The position numbers and the translations under genes were made by a program. Positions 24,212 through 31,265 of a DNA stretch of 31,577 bases are shown here, piece after piece. Every line of letters begins with the position of its first letter. Within the stretch, counting starts at the first letter, position 1. Origin of the DNA: a virus; the IMG/VR virus record IMGVR_UViG_3300021961_000381, positions 1-31,577 of that record. One strand, written 5' to 3'. Under the pieces are notes generated by a model that had not been told where the DNA came from, searched no databases, and worked only from the letters and a program-made list of their open reading frames with translations.

Positions 24212-24438
24212 TGGCTACTAACTTTCCTGCATCGCTTGACACGCTGACTAACCCGTCGGCTACTGACACGTTGGATTCGCCGCCGCATGATGAGCAGCAC
24301 GCTGACGCTAATGACGCTATTGAGGCGTTGCAAGCGAAGGTTGGTGTTGACGGTTCTGCCGACACTAATTCGTTAGATTTCAAAGTAAACAATATTACGC
24401 CGCCGTATCCGGTGGTGTTTATGCTGATGGGAGCCTGA
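24211..24438 (+). CDS. small protein with FPxSLDxLTNP module (copy 2)
   Basis: The 75-aa product consists almost only of the attachment module: ATNFPASLDTLTNP, then EQHADANDAIEALQAKVG. It is followed by a short tail, NITPPYPVVFMLMGA. Its relatives at 21362 and 25906 carry extra domains after the module, so this copy looks like a stripped base whose partner domain is supplied by the next gene or was lost. It starts inside the previous stop (TAATG). Confidence 0.65.
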   Translation: MATNFPASLDTLTNPSATDTLDSPPHDEQHADANDAIEALQAKVGVDGSADTNSLDFKVNNITPPYPVVFMLMGA

Positions 24439-24441
24439 GCT

Positions 24442-24771
24442 ATGGCTACTGCTTATAAGGTTTTGGGTCAGGTGGCTCCGGCTGCGACGACCGCAACGGC
24501 TATCTATACGGTGCCGTCGGCTACTGAGGCGGTGGTGTCTAGCATCGTCGTTTGTAACCGGTCGGGATCTCAGGCCACGTTTCGCCTGTCGGTTAGACCA
24601 AACGGTGCAGTGTTGGCAAACGAGCATTATCTTACTTATGACGTTGGAATTGCTGCAAGTGATACAATGATTTTGACTATTGGTTTAACGCTTGATGCGG
24701 CTGATATTGTTGAGGCGTATGCCTCATCTAGTAACTTGACGTTTCATGCTTACGGGTCGGAGATTTCGTAA
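24442..24771 (+). CDS. conserved small virion protein (beta-rich)
   Basis: The 109-aa product contains AYKVLGQVAPAATTATAIYT, VSSIVVCNRSGSQATFRLSV, then LTYDVGIAASDTMILTIGLT. This pattern is, to my knowledge, widespread in small structural proteins of marine and freshwater phages, where it sits next to fibre genes. The fold is probably a beta sandwich. GGGAGCC precedes the ATG, and the stop overlaps the next start (TAATG). It is likely a decoration or fibre-network subunit. Confidence 0.7.
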   Translation: MATAYKVLGQVAPAATTATAIYTVPSATEAVVSSIVVCNRSGSQATFRLSVRPNGAVLANEHYLTYDVGIAASDTMILTIGLTLDAADIVEAYASSSNLTFHAYGSEIS

Positions 24772-25625
24772 TGGCAATTACTTCGGTTAAGTCTGCGTTT
24801 TTGTCAACCGCGAGTCCCGGTTACGGTTTATTTCCTGATGGGGTTGCTACTGGCGCAGCTGGTGGCACCTCATCGACCATTACTATTGATGGCGAATCAT
24901 ATACTTTGTTGGAATTTACTGCATCTGACACTCTTGTTGTTACCGAACCGGGAATGTTTGACGTTATTGTTATTGGTGGCGGTGGAGGCGGAGGTAGTCC
25001 TGACTCAGCAGGCCCAGACCGAGTTCCCGGCGGCGGTGGTGCTGGCGGTTTTGGACAGCAAAGACTATATCTAGATGCTAATACACCTATTGTTATTGGT
25101 GGAGGCGGAGCAATAACAAATAATGGTGTTTGGGGAACTGGAAGTATTAGTCGTCTGGGACAGTTTATTGTTGAAGCTGGCGGTGGTGGCGGATGCATCC
25201 GGGCACCAGGCAGTGGTGGTCCCGGCGCGTCTGGTGGCGGCGGCATGTATCAAACTGTTGGCGGTGCAGGCAATGGTGTGACTGGCAACAACGGTGGAAC
25301 TGGCGGTGCTGCTAGCGGCGGGGGCGGCGGAGGTGCCGGAGCCGCAGGAAATAACGGCACTTCTGCTGATGGTGGTGCTGGTGGTGCTGGCCTTGACGCT
25401 TCGGCGTTTCGTGGCGAGGCCGCAGGTACTACTTATTATGCTGGTGGTGGCGGTGGTGGTGAAAATACTGCTGGGCGTGGAGGTGCTGGGGGCATCGGTG
25501 GTGGTGGTGTTGGTGGCGCTCCTAACGGTAGCGCTGGTGGTGCTGGCACTGCTAATACTGGCGGCGGTGGCGGCGGTGTAGCTACTGGCGGCTCTGGTCT
25601 TGTTTTAGTGAGGTTTAAGAACTGA
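24771..25625 (+). CDS. glycine-rich adhesin-like fibre tip
   Basis: The 284-aa product has a beta-rich N-terminal part of about 60 residues (SYTLLEFTASDTLVVTEPGM) and then a long Gly-rich region (IVIGGGGGGG, GGGGAGGF, GGNNGGTGG-like runs) to near its end, finishing GSGLVLVRFKN. This matches the architecture of glycine-rich phage adhesins such as the gp38 type of S16-like T4 relatives, whose tips fold as polyglycine-II sandwiches and bind the host receptor through loops. It starts inside the previous stop (TAATG). The loop sequences between Gly runs are candidate specificity determinants. Confidence 0.75.
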   Translation: MAITSVKSAFLSTASPGYGLFPDGVATGAAGGTSSTITIDGESYTLLEFTASDTLVVTEPGMFDVIVIGGGGGGGSPDSAGPDRVPGGGGAGGFGQQRLYLDANTPIVIGGGGAITNNGVWGTGSISRLGQFIVEAGGGGGCIRAPGSGGPGASGGGGMYQTVGGAGNGVTGNNGGTGGAASGGGGGGAGAAGNNGTSADGGAGGAGLDASAFRGEAAGTTYYAGGGGGGENTAGRGGAGGIGGGGVGGAPNGSAGGAGTANTGGGGGGVATGGSGLVLVRFKN

Positions 25626-25888
25626 TGGCACATTTTGCACATATAGAAAACAACGTAGTTCAACAGGTTATTGTTATTTCTGATAACGTTTGTCCTGACC
25701 CTGCTCCTGACAACGAATCAGCAGGTCAGGCGTTTATTGCTGACGTTCTTGGGTTGTCCGGCACTTGGCTTCAAACGTCGTACAACGGAAATTTTCGTGG
25801 TGCCTACGCTGGTGTAGGTTTTATTTATAATCCTGATCTTGACGAATTTGCAGAACCGCCTGAACCTTCTGAGCCGGAAGCTCCGTAA
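25625..25888 (+). CDS. conserved small phage protein (YNGNFRGxYAGxGxxY family)
   Basis: The 87-aa product reads MAHFAHIENNVVQQVIVI at the start, then LSGTWLQTSYNGNFRGAYAG and VGFIYNPDLDEF. It is a short beta protein that, as far as I recall, recurs in cyanophages and other marine phages near fibre genes with no known function. It ends in a Pro/Glu tail (EPPEPSEPEAP). The gene starts in the TGATG after the glycine-rich adhesin. A role as fibre-associated subunit or chaperone is inferred from position. Confidence 0.75.
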   Translation: MAHFAHIENNVVQQVIVISDNVCPDPAPDNESAGQAFIADVLGLSGTWLQTSYNGNFRGAYAGVGFIYNPDLDEFAEPPEPSEPEAP

Positions 25889-25905
25889 GGTAGAATAGGT
25901 GCGCT

Positions 25906-26598
25906 ATGGCCTCTAATTTTCCCACTTCGCTTGATGCGTTTACAAATCCGTCGTCTACTGATGCGATGGATTCTGTGTCGGTGCCTCATGCTACCCAACA
26001 TTCGGATTTGAATGATGCTGTGGAGGCGTTGCAGGCGAAGGTTGGTGCGGATTCGTCTGGGGTTGTGTCGAGCCATGATTACAAGATTGCCCAGTTGGAG
26101 GCGGACGAATCGCTAGTCAAAGTAACGTCAGCAACATTCAGTGGTTCGTCGGCTGTTGCGTTTGCTTCGGACGTGTTTACAACCGACTATGACAACTACC
26201 GAATTCTTTTTGAATTTATTCCTACAGCAACTTCTGCTCTGGCTTGCCAACTAAATGTTTCTGGGTCAGCCCAAAGTTCAAATTCCTATTTTGGAAGTTA
26301 CTGGGAAATTAGAACGGGTGCTCTTTTTGGGGCCAATCCAGGAACTAGCCACACGATTATGCACGCAAACGCTTCGACTCCTGCTAACAATTCATTGTCT
26401 ATTGATATTTTCAAGCCTGCTACGGCTGCGGTCAGAACTGGATGGCACGGAACTTTCTATGGTTCAAATAGTGCAGGAAGTTTTGCCGCAGGGATAACAG
26501 GAGCAGAATATAATGTTGCGGAAGCGCACGACGGTCTGACGTTTACGCCTGCGACTGGAACAATTACGGGAAAGTATACGGTCTATGGCTACAAATGA
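25906..26598 (+). CDS. fibre protein with FPxSLDxFTNP module and jelly-roll-like tip
   Basis: The 230-aa product joins two pieces found separately in this window: the module (ASNFPTSLDAFTNP, then AVEALQAKVG) from 21362 and 24211, and the C-terminal beta domain (SDVFTTDYDNYRILFEF ... ITGKYTVYGYK) of the 21694 protein. At 21362-22323 the same two pieces are encoded by two overlapping genes, so here they appear fused. TAGAAT lies just upstream in the 17-base gap, but no -35 is seen. It is probably a trimeric fibre. The next gene starts 14 bases before its stop. Confidence 0.75.
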   Translation: MASNFPTSLDAFTNPSSTDAMDSVSVPHATQHSDLNDAVEALQAKVGADSSGVVSSHDYKIAQLEADESLVKVTSATFSGSSAVAFASDVFTTDYDNYRILFEFIPTATSALACQLNVSGSAQSSNSYFGSYWEIRTGALFGANPGTSHTIMHANASTPANNSLSIDIFKPATAAVRTGWHGTFYGSNSAGSFAAGITGAEYNVAEAHDGLTFTPATGTITGKYTVYGYK

Positions 26599-26794
26599 CC
26601 TAACAATCAACGTTGGTGGTGTTGAGCGCCCAATGACCGACGAAGAAATAACTCATCACCAGAACGTCATTGACGATCTGCAAGCACAAGCTGACGCTGC
26701 AGCCGCTAAAGAAGCTGCCCGCGCTTCCGGGGTAGCCAAACTTGAAGCTCTTGGACTCACCGTGGACGAGGTGTCCGCAGTCTTCGGAGTCTAA
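26585..26794 (+). CDS. small helical partner protein with KLxALGLTVDEV tag (copy 4)
   Basis: The 69-aa product has a short beta start (DLTINVGGVERPMTDEEI), an Ala-rich helix and the shared end AKLEALGLTVDEVSAVFGV. It is the fourth protein here with this tag and again follows a fibre gene, overlapping it by 14 bases. It is likely the partner or chaperone of the 230-aa fibre. The first 20 residues differ from the other copies, so only the tag and the helix are common. Confidence 0.65.
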   Translation: MATNDLTINVGGVERPMTDEEITHHQNVIDDLQAQADAAAAKEAARASGVAKLEALGLTVDEVSAVFGV

Positions 26795-26796
26795 CA

Positions 26797-28350
26797 ATGG
26801 CACGGCTGTACGAGTCGTCCACCGACTACGAAGAAAACGTAACTTACGCAGGCGACACCCTCGCCTCCGACCGGTACGACTCCGAAGCCGACTACGACCG
26901 TATCACCGTCACCTACGAAGGCGCAGTCAGCGCCGGAGCTTTCAACGGATACGCCAACACAACTGCCACGTATCGCAGCACGCTTGGTTACAACGGCGGT
27001 GCGCTGTTCCAACGAACCGCAACATCTTCTGGTGTTGGAGGATCGTCAACAACAATCGTTATTACCCGTGTCCGCACGTCTACGGGATCAGGAACTGGCA
27101 CATCGTCTGCCTTGTGGCTCAACACCATTCCGCGTTCCGCTACTGGCACAGGTAACGGTGCGTCAGGCGGCGGAGCAACCGGATTCACTACCGTGTTCCG
27201 CACCAGTACTGCGACAGGTGCAGGCGCATCGTCCAGCGTATACCTGCACACCAACAACCGTGCTGCTTCTGGTGCAGGTGCAGGCACACACAGCATCGTG
27301 TCCGCCAAAACCGTGCAGATGCAGCTCATTGACTATGGGCGTGGCCGTTCTGTCACTGTCAAACTTACGAGCCGGACACGCACTAGCAGCGGGGTAGGCG
27401 AATCGTCTACAATTGCTGTCAGGAGATTACGTAAAATGGCACGATACACTGTTAACAATGTGATTGAACGGGTGCGCCGTCAGTTGAACTCGTCGTTGCG
27501 TCACGAATTCAACGTGCTGTCGGTGTCAGCCAGCCAGTCCGACACGACATTTACGTTGCAATACGATTTAACTCCTGCTGTTCGTGCCGGAGCAATCCTT
27601 AGCATTGGTTACGAACTGTTGCGTGTCACCGATGTGAACGCCAGCTTAAAACAAATCACGGTTATTCGTGGCTGGCATGACTCGCCCACCGAATCGCACG
27701 AAGCCGGTGACGAACTGTTAGTCAACCCGCGTTTCAGCAGGTTCGACATTTTTGATGCGCTTATTGACGAGTTAGCATCATGGGAAACCGAACTGTACCG
27801 TGTCGTTTCCTACCAGTGGACGGTCACTGAGGATCAAGACACCATTGAAATTCCCGCCGACTATGAAGATGCTGTCGGTTTGGTGCAGGTATACCGGCAG
27901 TGGGACACGTCAGATTCAACTGCATGGCCATCAATCAAGTTCCGTTTACAGCGTGGCGTGGTCGGCGGATGGGATGCGGTCACCGCTTCCGGTCTGCTGA
28001 TTCGTTTAATCACAAAGAACAATCATGTTCCGGCAGGCAAAATCCATGCCCTGATTGCGTTACCGTTTGACATTGCCGAACCGTTATCCGAGTCGTCAAA
28101 CCTTGTCAGTATCCTCGGATTGTCACCGTCACAAGTTGATCTGTTGGTGCAGGGGATTAAACTGCGGTTGTTGTCGGACGACGAAAACATTCGCGGTTCA
28201 CGGCTTGGTGCCGATTCGTCCCGCATGGACGCAATCAACCCTGTCAACGCCACCACCGAAATGGTGCAGACTGCACGAGCTAATTACATTCGCAGGTATC
28301 AGGAAGAAGTTACGAAACTGCGTGCACGCTACCCGATGAAAGCGTGGTAA
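26797..28350 (+). CDS. probable head-tail adaptor with fused repeat-rich N-terminal half
   Basis: The 517-aa frame has two unlike halves. Residues 1-72 hold about three Tyr-rich repeats (YESSTDYEENVTYAG, YDSEADYDRITVTYEG, YANTTATYRSTLGYNGG). Residues 73-211 hold about six units of roughly 20 residues starting R-[TSA]-x-[TS]-G-x-G. From M214, MARYTVNNVIERVRRQL starts a domain resembling podoviral tail adaptor (gp11-like) proteins: a beta module at 241-311 ending in ITVIRGWHDSP, then helical and beta parts ending RRYQEEVTKLRARYP. AGGAG precedes that internal ATG, so a separate 304-aa product is possible. The order adaptor then nozzle matches T7-like tails. The assignment is inferred. Confidence 0.7.
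   Translation: MARLYESSTDYEENVTYAGDTLASDRYDSEADYDRITVTYEGAVSAGAFNGYANTTATYRSTLGYNGGALFQRTATSSGVGGSSTTIVITRVRTSTGSGTGTSSALWLNTIPRSATGTGNGASGGGATGFTTVFRTSTATGAGASSSVYLHTNNRAASGAGAGTHSIVSAKTVQMQLIDYGRGRSVTVKLTSRTRTSSGVGESSTIAVRRLRKMARYTVNNVIERVRRQLNSSLRHEFNVLSVSASQSDTTFTLQYDLTPAVRAGAILSIGYELLRVTDVNASLKQITVIRGWHDSPTESHEAGDELLVNPRFSRFDIFDALIDELASWETELYRVVSYQWTVTEDQDTIEIPADYEDAVGLVQVYRQWDTSDSTAWPSIKFRLQRGVVGGWDAVTASGLLIRLITKNNHVPAGKIHALIALPFDIAEPLSESSNLVSILGLSPSQVDLLVQGIKLRLLSDDENIRGSRLGADSSRMDAINPVNATTEMVQTARANYIRRYQEEVTKLRARYPMKAW
27421..27438 (+). promoter_or_regulatory. internal ribosome site and in-frame ATG of the adaptor domain
   Basis: AGGAG at 27421-27425 lies 10 bases before an in-frame ATG at 27436-27438, codon 214 of the 517-aa frame. 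The residues after it begin exactly where the adaptor-like domain starts. This is the arrangement of a normal gene start, so either two genes fused without losing the second start, or both a long and a short form are made. Confidence 0.55.
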
Positions 28351-28353
28351 TCC

Positions 28354-30261
28354 GTGGCCGAAATCACTCATCGGCTGTATCCGGCCACACCGTTTCTTGA
28401 AGGCCAGTTAGGTTTAACGCCTTCCGCGTCAGGACCGTTTGATACATACGTCCGCAACCCACCTAAAACCGTTTTCTTGAACGGACAGATTTACAGTGTT
28501 GAGTTAGAAAACTATCGGCACTCTGGTTTGCCAACGTTACGTGAAGGCGTGGTGCTGTCAGAAACACCATCGGACACGTTGTTTAATCCGAACGGTGGAT
28601 GGTGGCGTTACCGGTACGACTGGTCACACGGCGCAGGTCAGCTACGTTTAGATCTTGGCGACACCGACGACAAACGTTTTTACACGTCATCAAACATTGA
28701 TCCGTGGGACGAAGACACTTTACGGTTACAGCCTAGCGTCACGGAAATCCTTGACACGTCGGCCACCTTAACGCAGCCCGTTATGCTCAACCAGTTCGGC
28801 AACCAAGTGTATGCCTGCAACGGTGACCGTATTTGGGAATTTGACAACGACCTTGCACCCACAGCACTTGTCACATCAGGTATTGCAAACGTTAAAGCAT
28901 GGGACTTTGACGGCACCTACATCTGGGCTATCTCAGATACCACTCTGTACAAAATCACGTTAGCCGGAGCTGTCACTACCGAAGCTACTGCTACTGGCAC
29001 GTTTAACAGTGTCACATTCACGGGCGCAAACCTGCTGGTTTCAGAAGACAACGTGCTAAAAGAATACATCCCAGCGACTACTAGCTTCACCAATATTTAC
29101 ACGCATTACAACACCGAGTTTGTTTGGACCACCGTGTTCAACATCGGCTCCAAAATTTATGTTGGCGGGTACGCATACAACACGAGCAGCCTGTTTAACA
29201 TGACAACCACAACGAGCGGCGCACTGGCTATTTCCAACCAAGCTGCATCATTCCCGAAAGATGAAAAACTGTACGGTGGTGCAGGATACGGCGGCTCAGG
29301 CATCCTCTACAGCAACCACGGCATCCGATTTGCGACAGTCACAGGCGACGGATCGCTCACCTACGGACCGCTCATCGCTACCAACGGACCGGTTCTTGCC
29401 ATCGAACCGCAAGGCGAATACGTGTGGTTCAACTGGCAACGCGACGACGACCTCATCGAACTCGCACGACTATCACTTACCACGTTCACCGACACGCTGC
29501 TGCCCGCATACGCAGGCGACATCAAAACAGACATCGCCGGAGTCAACTGTCGAAGCATCGTACGATTTGCAGCACAAGGCACCACCCCATCAGGTGTCGG
29601 CGCAGCAACACCTTATGAAGATTACCAAACCTTGTTTACCGACATTCAAGGCCGAGTGTACGCATCAAATCGCAACGGATATCAAACGTCCGGCGAACTG
29701 CACTCCGGCGAAATCTATTTCGGCACGGTCGAAGACAAATCACTCAACGAAATCAACATCAAATTCTCACCGCTCGTTGCAGCGAACAACGAAAAAGTTA
29801 TCGTCGAAGTACACACCGATCAGCTAGTTGGTTCATACAGCGCCGAGGGTGACGGCGAAACAAACATGACCATCTACGGTGCAGGCATCGAGTTTGATCA
29901 CATGCATCTTGTGTTGAAATTAGAAAGCGACGGCACATCAACCCCTGCTATTCACCAGTTCCGTGCGAACGCTTCACCCAAACCACCAGCCGTACAGCAA
30001 TGGGTGGTTCCGTTAATTGTGGCGCAACGCGTCATCATTGGCGACGGGCAAGGCGAATACTACAACTACGACCCGTGGACCGAACTAGAAACCATCAGAA
30101 AAGTGTGGCAAAATAAAGATGTTGTGATTTATCGTGAAGGAAATCACGACTACAGAGTACGAATCGATAACTTTGCGGTACAGCCACGCAAATGGGATGA
30201 CGTTGGCAACTGGCTAGAAGCAATGATCACCGTTCAACTACATAGCGTGGGAACATTATGA
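28354..30261 (+). CDS. probable tail nozzle protein (beta-propeller-like)
   Basis: The 635-aa product starts at GTG, three bases after the previous stop. It shows repeated blade-like strands of the kind GNQVYACNGDRIWEFD, GTYIWAISDTTLYKIT, GANLLVSEDNVLKEY and GSKIYVGGYAYN in its middle third, which suggests a beta-propeller. Podoviral nozzle (gp12-like) proteins are about this size, carry a propeller and follow the adaptor gene, as here. The C-terminal part (VIYREGNHDYRVRIDNFAVQ) is beta-rich and probably contacts the ring. An overlap (ATGA) leads to the last fibre gene. Confidence 0.68.
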   Translation: MAEITHRLYPATPFLEGQLGLTPSASGPFDTYVRNPPKTVFLNGQIYSVELENYRHSGLPTLREGVVLSETPSDTLFNPNGGWWRYRYDWSHGAGQLRLDLGDTDDKRFYTSSNIDPWDEDTLRLQPSVTEILDTSATLTQPVMLNQFGNQVYACNGDRIWEFDNDLAPTALVTSGIANVKAWDFDGTYIWAISDTTLYKITLAGAVTTEATATGTFNSVTFTGANLLVSEDNVLKEYIPATTSFTNIYTHYNTEFVWTTVFNIGSKIYVGGYAYNTSSLFNMTTTTSGALAISNQAASFPKDEKLYGGAGYGGSGILYSNHGIRFATVTGDGSLTYGPLIATNGPVLAIEPQGEYVWFNWQRDDDLIELARLSLTTFTDTLLPAYAGDIKTDIAGVNCRSIVRFAAQGTTPSGVGAATPYEDYQTLFTDIQGRVYASNRNGYQTSGELHSGEIYFGTVEDKSLNEINIKFSPLVAANNEKVIVEVHTDQLVGSYSAEGDGETNMTIYGAGIEFDHMHLVLKLESDGTSTPAIHQFRANASPKPPAVQQWVVPLIVAQRVIIGDGQGEYYNYDPWTELETIRKVWQNKDVVIYREGNHDYRVRIDNFAVQPRKWDDVGNWLEAMITVQLHSVGTL

Positions 30262-31265
30262 GCTACATCCAGAAATCATATGTCGGGGCGGCACCAACCC
30301 GCACACTGTCAACTGCAATCAGTGCAGGTGACACCAGCATTGTTATTAACTCTGGCACGGACTGGCCGGATGGTGCGTCATACCCGTTTGTTATTGTCAT
30401 TAACCGGGGTAACGCGACCGAGGAAAAAATTCTTGTCACGTCCCGTTCCGGTACCACGCTTACTGTTAACAGCCGTGGCTATGACGACACGACAGCGGCT
30501 TCGCATGGTGTCGGTGAAACCGTTGAGCATGTGTTAGATGCTCAGACGATTGCGCAGGCTAACCGGTACGTGAACTTGCAGACTGCTAAAGCGCAGCTTG
30601 TTTCTCATAACGGCACGAACGCTACGGTGCTTGCTGCGCCAGATATGACTGGCACGGACAACGGCAAAGTGTTGCTGGTCGACTCGACTGATGCGGTCGG
30701 TTTTACGTACGGTCAGGTGGACACGGCAGGTATTGCTAACGACGCGATCACCATTGACAAAGTTGCTGACAACGCTGTCGATACCGCCCAGTTAGTCACG
30801 GGTGCTGTGACCTCAGACATTTTGGATAGCAACAGTGTTGCAACAAACAAGATTCAGAACAGTGCTGTCACTACCGCAAAGATTGATCCGACCGTGTTGG
30901 CTCAGTTCCCGAAAGGCGTTGTCGCCGTTGACTCGTATAGCAACACTGCTGTCACAACTGACACAGAAGTTGCGAGCGTCACGTTTACGGCTGTGTCAGG
31001 CCGACAGTATTCTGCGTCAGCCATCATCAAATACGACGACAGCACCGCCGCCGGACAATACCGTGCATCCATCGAACTAGGTGGAACAACGGTATTTACG
31101 GTAACCGAACAACATTACAGCACCAGCCACGCTGCCACGTTCAGCATCCGCTGGTTGTTTACCGCATCTGGTAGCACCACCGTCAAACTGTTAGGCACCA
31201 CTGTCGCAGGCGGCACCATGTACGCCGGACAGTTCGTTGTCGAAGACGTTGGTCTAGTCCCCTAA
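30258..31265 (+). CDS. tail fibre / minor tail protein
   Basis: The 335-aa product has a beta attachment module at 16-92 (ISAGDTSIVI ... EKILVTSRSGTTLTVNSRGY). Then comes a shaft of short repeats at about 155-220 (NAVDTAQLVTGAVTSDILD, SVATNKIQNSAVTTAKI). A C-terminal beta domain begins near FPKGVVAVDSYS and ends VVEDVGLVP. Shaft units of the type AVTxxKI are common in trimeric phage fibres. The tip domain probably binds the receptor. It starts in the ATGA after the nozzle-like gene and overlaps the last bases of the opposite-strand lysozyme-like gene by 12 bases. Confidence 0.75.
   Translation: MSYIQKSYVGAAPTRTLSTAISAGDTSIVINSGTDWPDGASYPFVIVINRGNATEEKILVTSRSGTTLTVNSRGYDDTTAASHGVGETVEHVLDAQTIAQANRYVNLQTAKAQLVSHNGTNATVLAAPDMTGTDNGKVLLVDSTDAVGFTYGQVDTAGIANDAITIDKVADNAVDTAQLVTGAVTSDILDSNSVATNKIQNSAVTTAKIDPTVLAQFPKGVVAVDSYSNTAVTTDTEVASVTFTAVSGRQYSASAIIKYDDSTAAGQYRASIELGGTTVFTVTEQHYSTSHAATFSIRWLFTASGSTTVKLLGTTVAGGTMYAGQFVVEDVGLVP

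Noticed and set aside
24821-25246. Proline-rich frame opposite the glycine-rich adhesin
   Set aside because: Gly codons read as Pro on the opposite strand; the forward gene fits the neighbours and has start-stop coupling.
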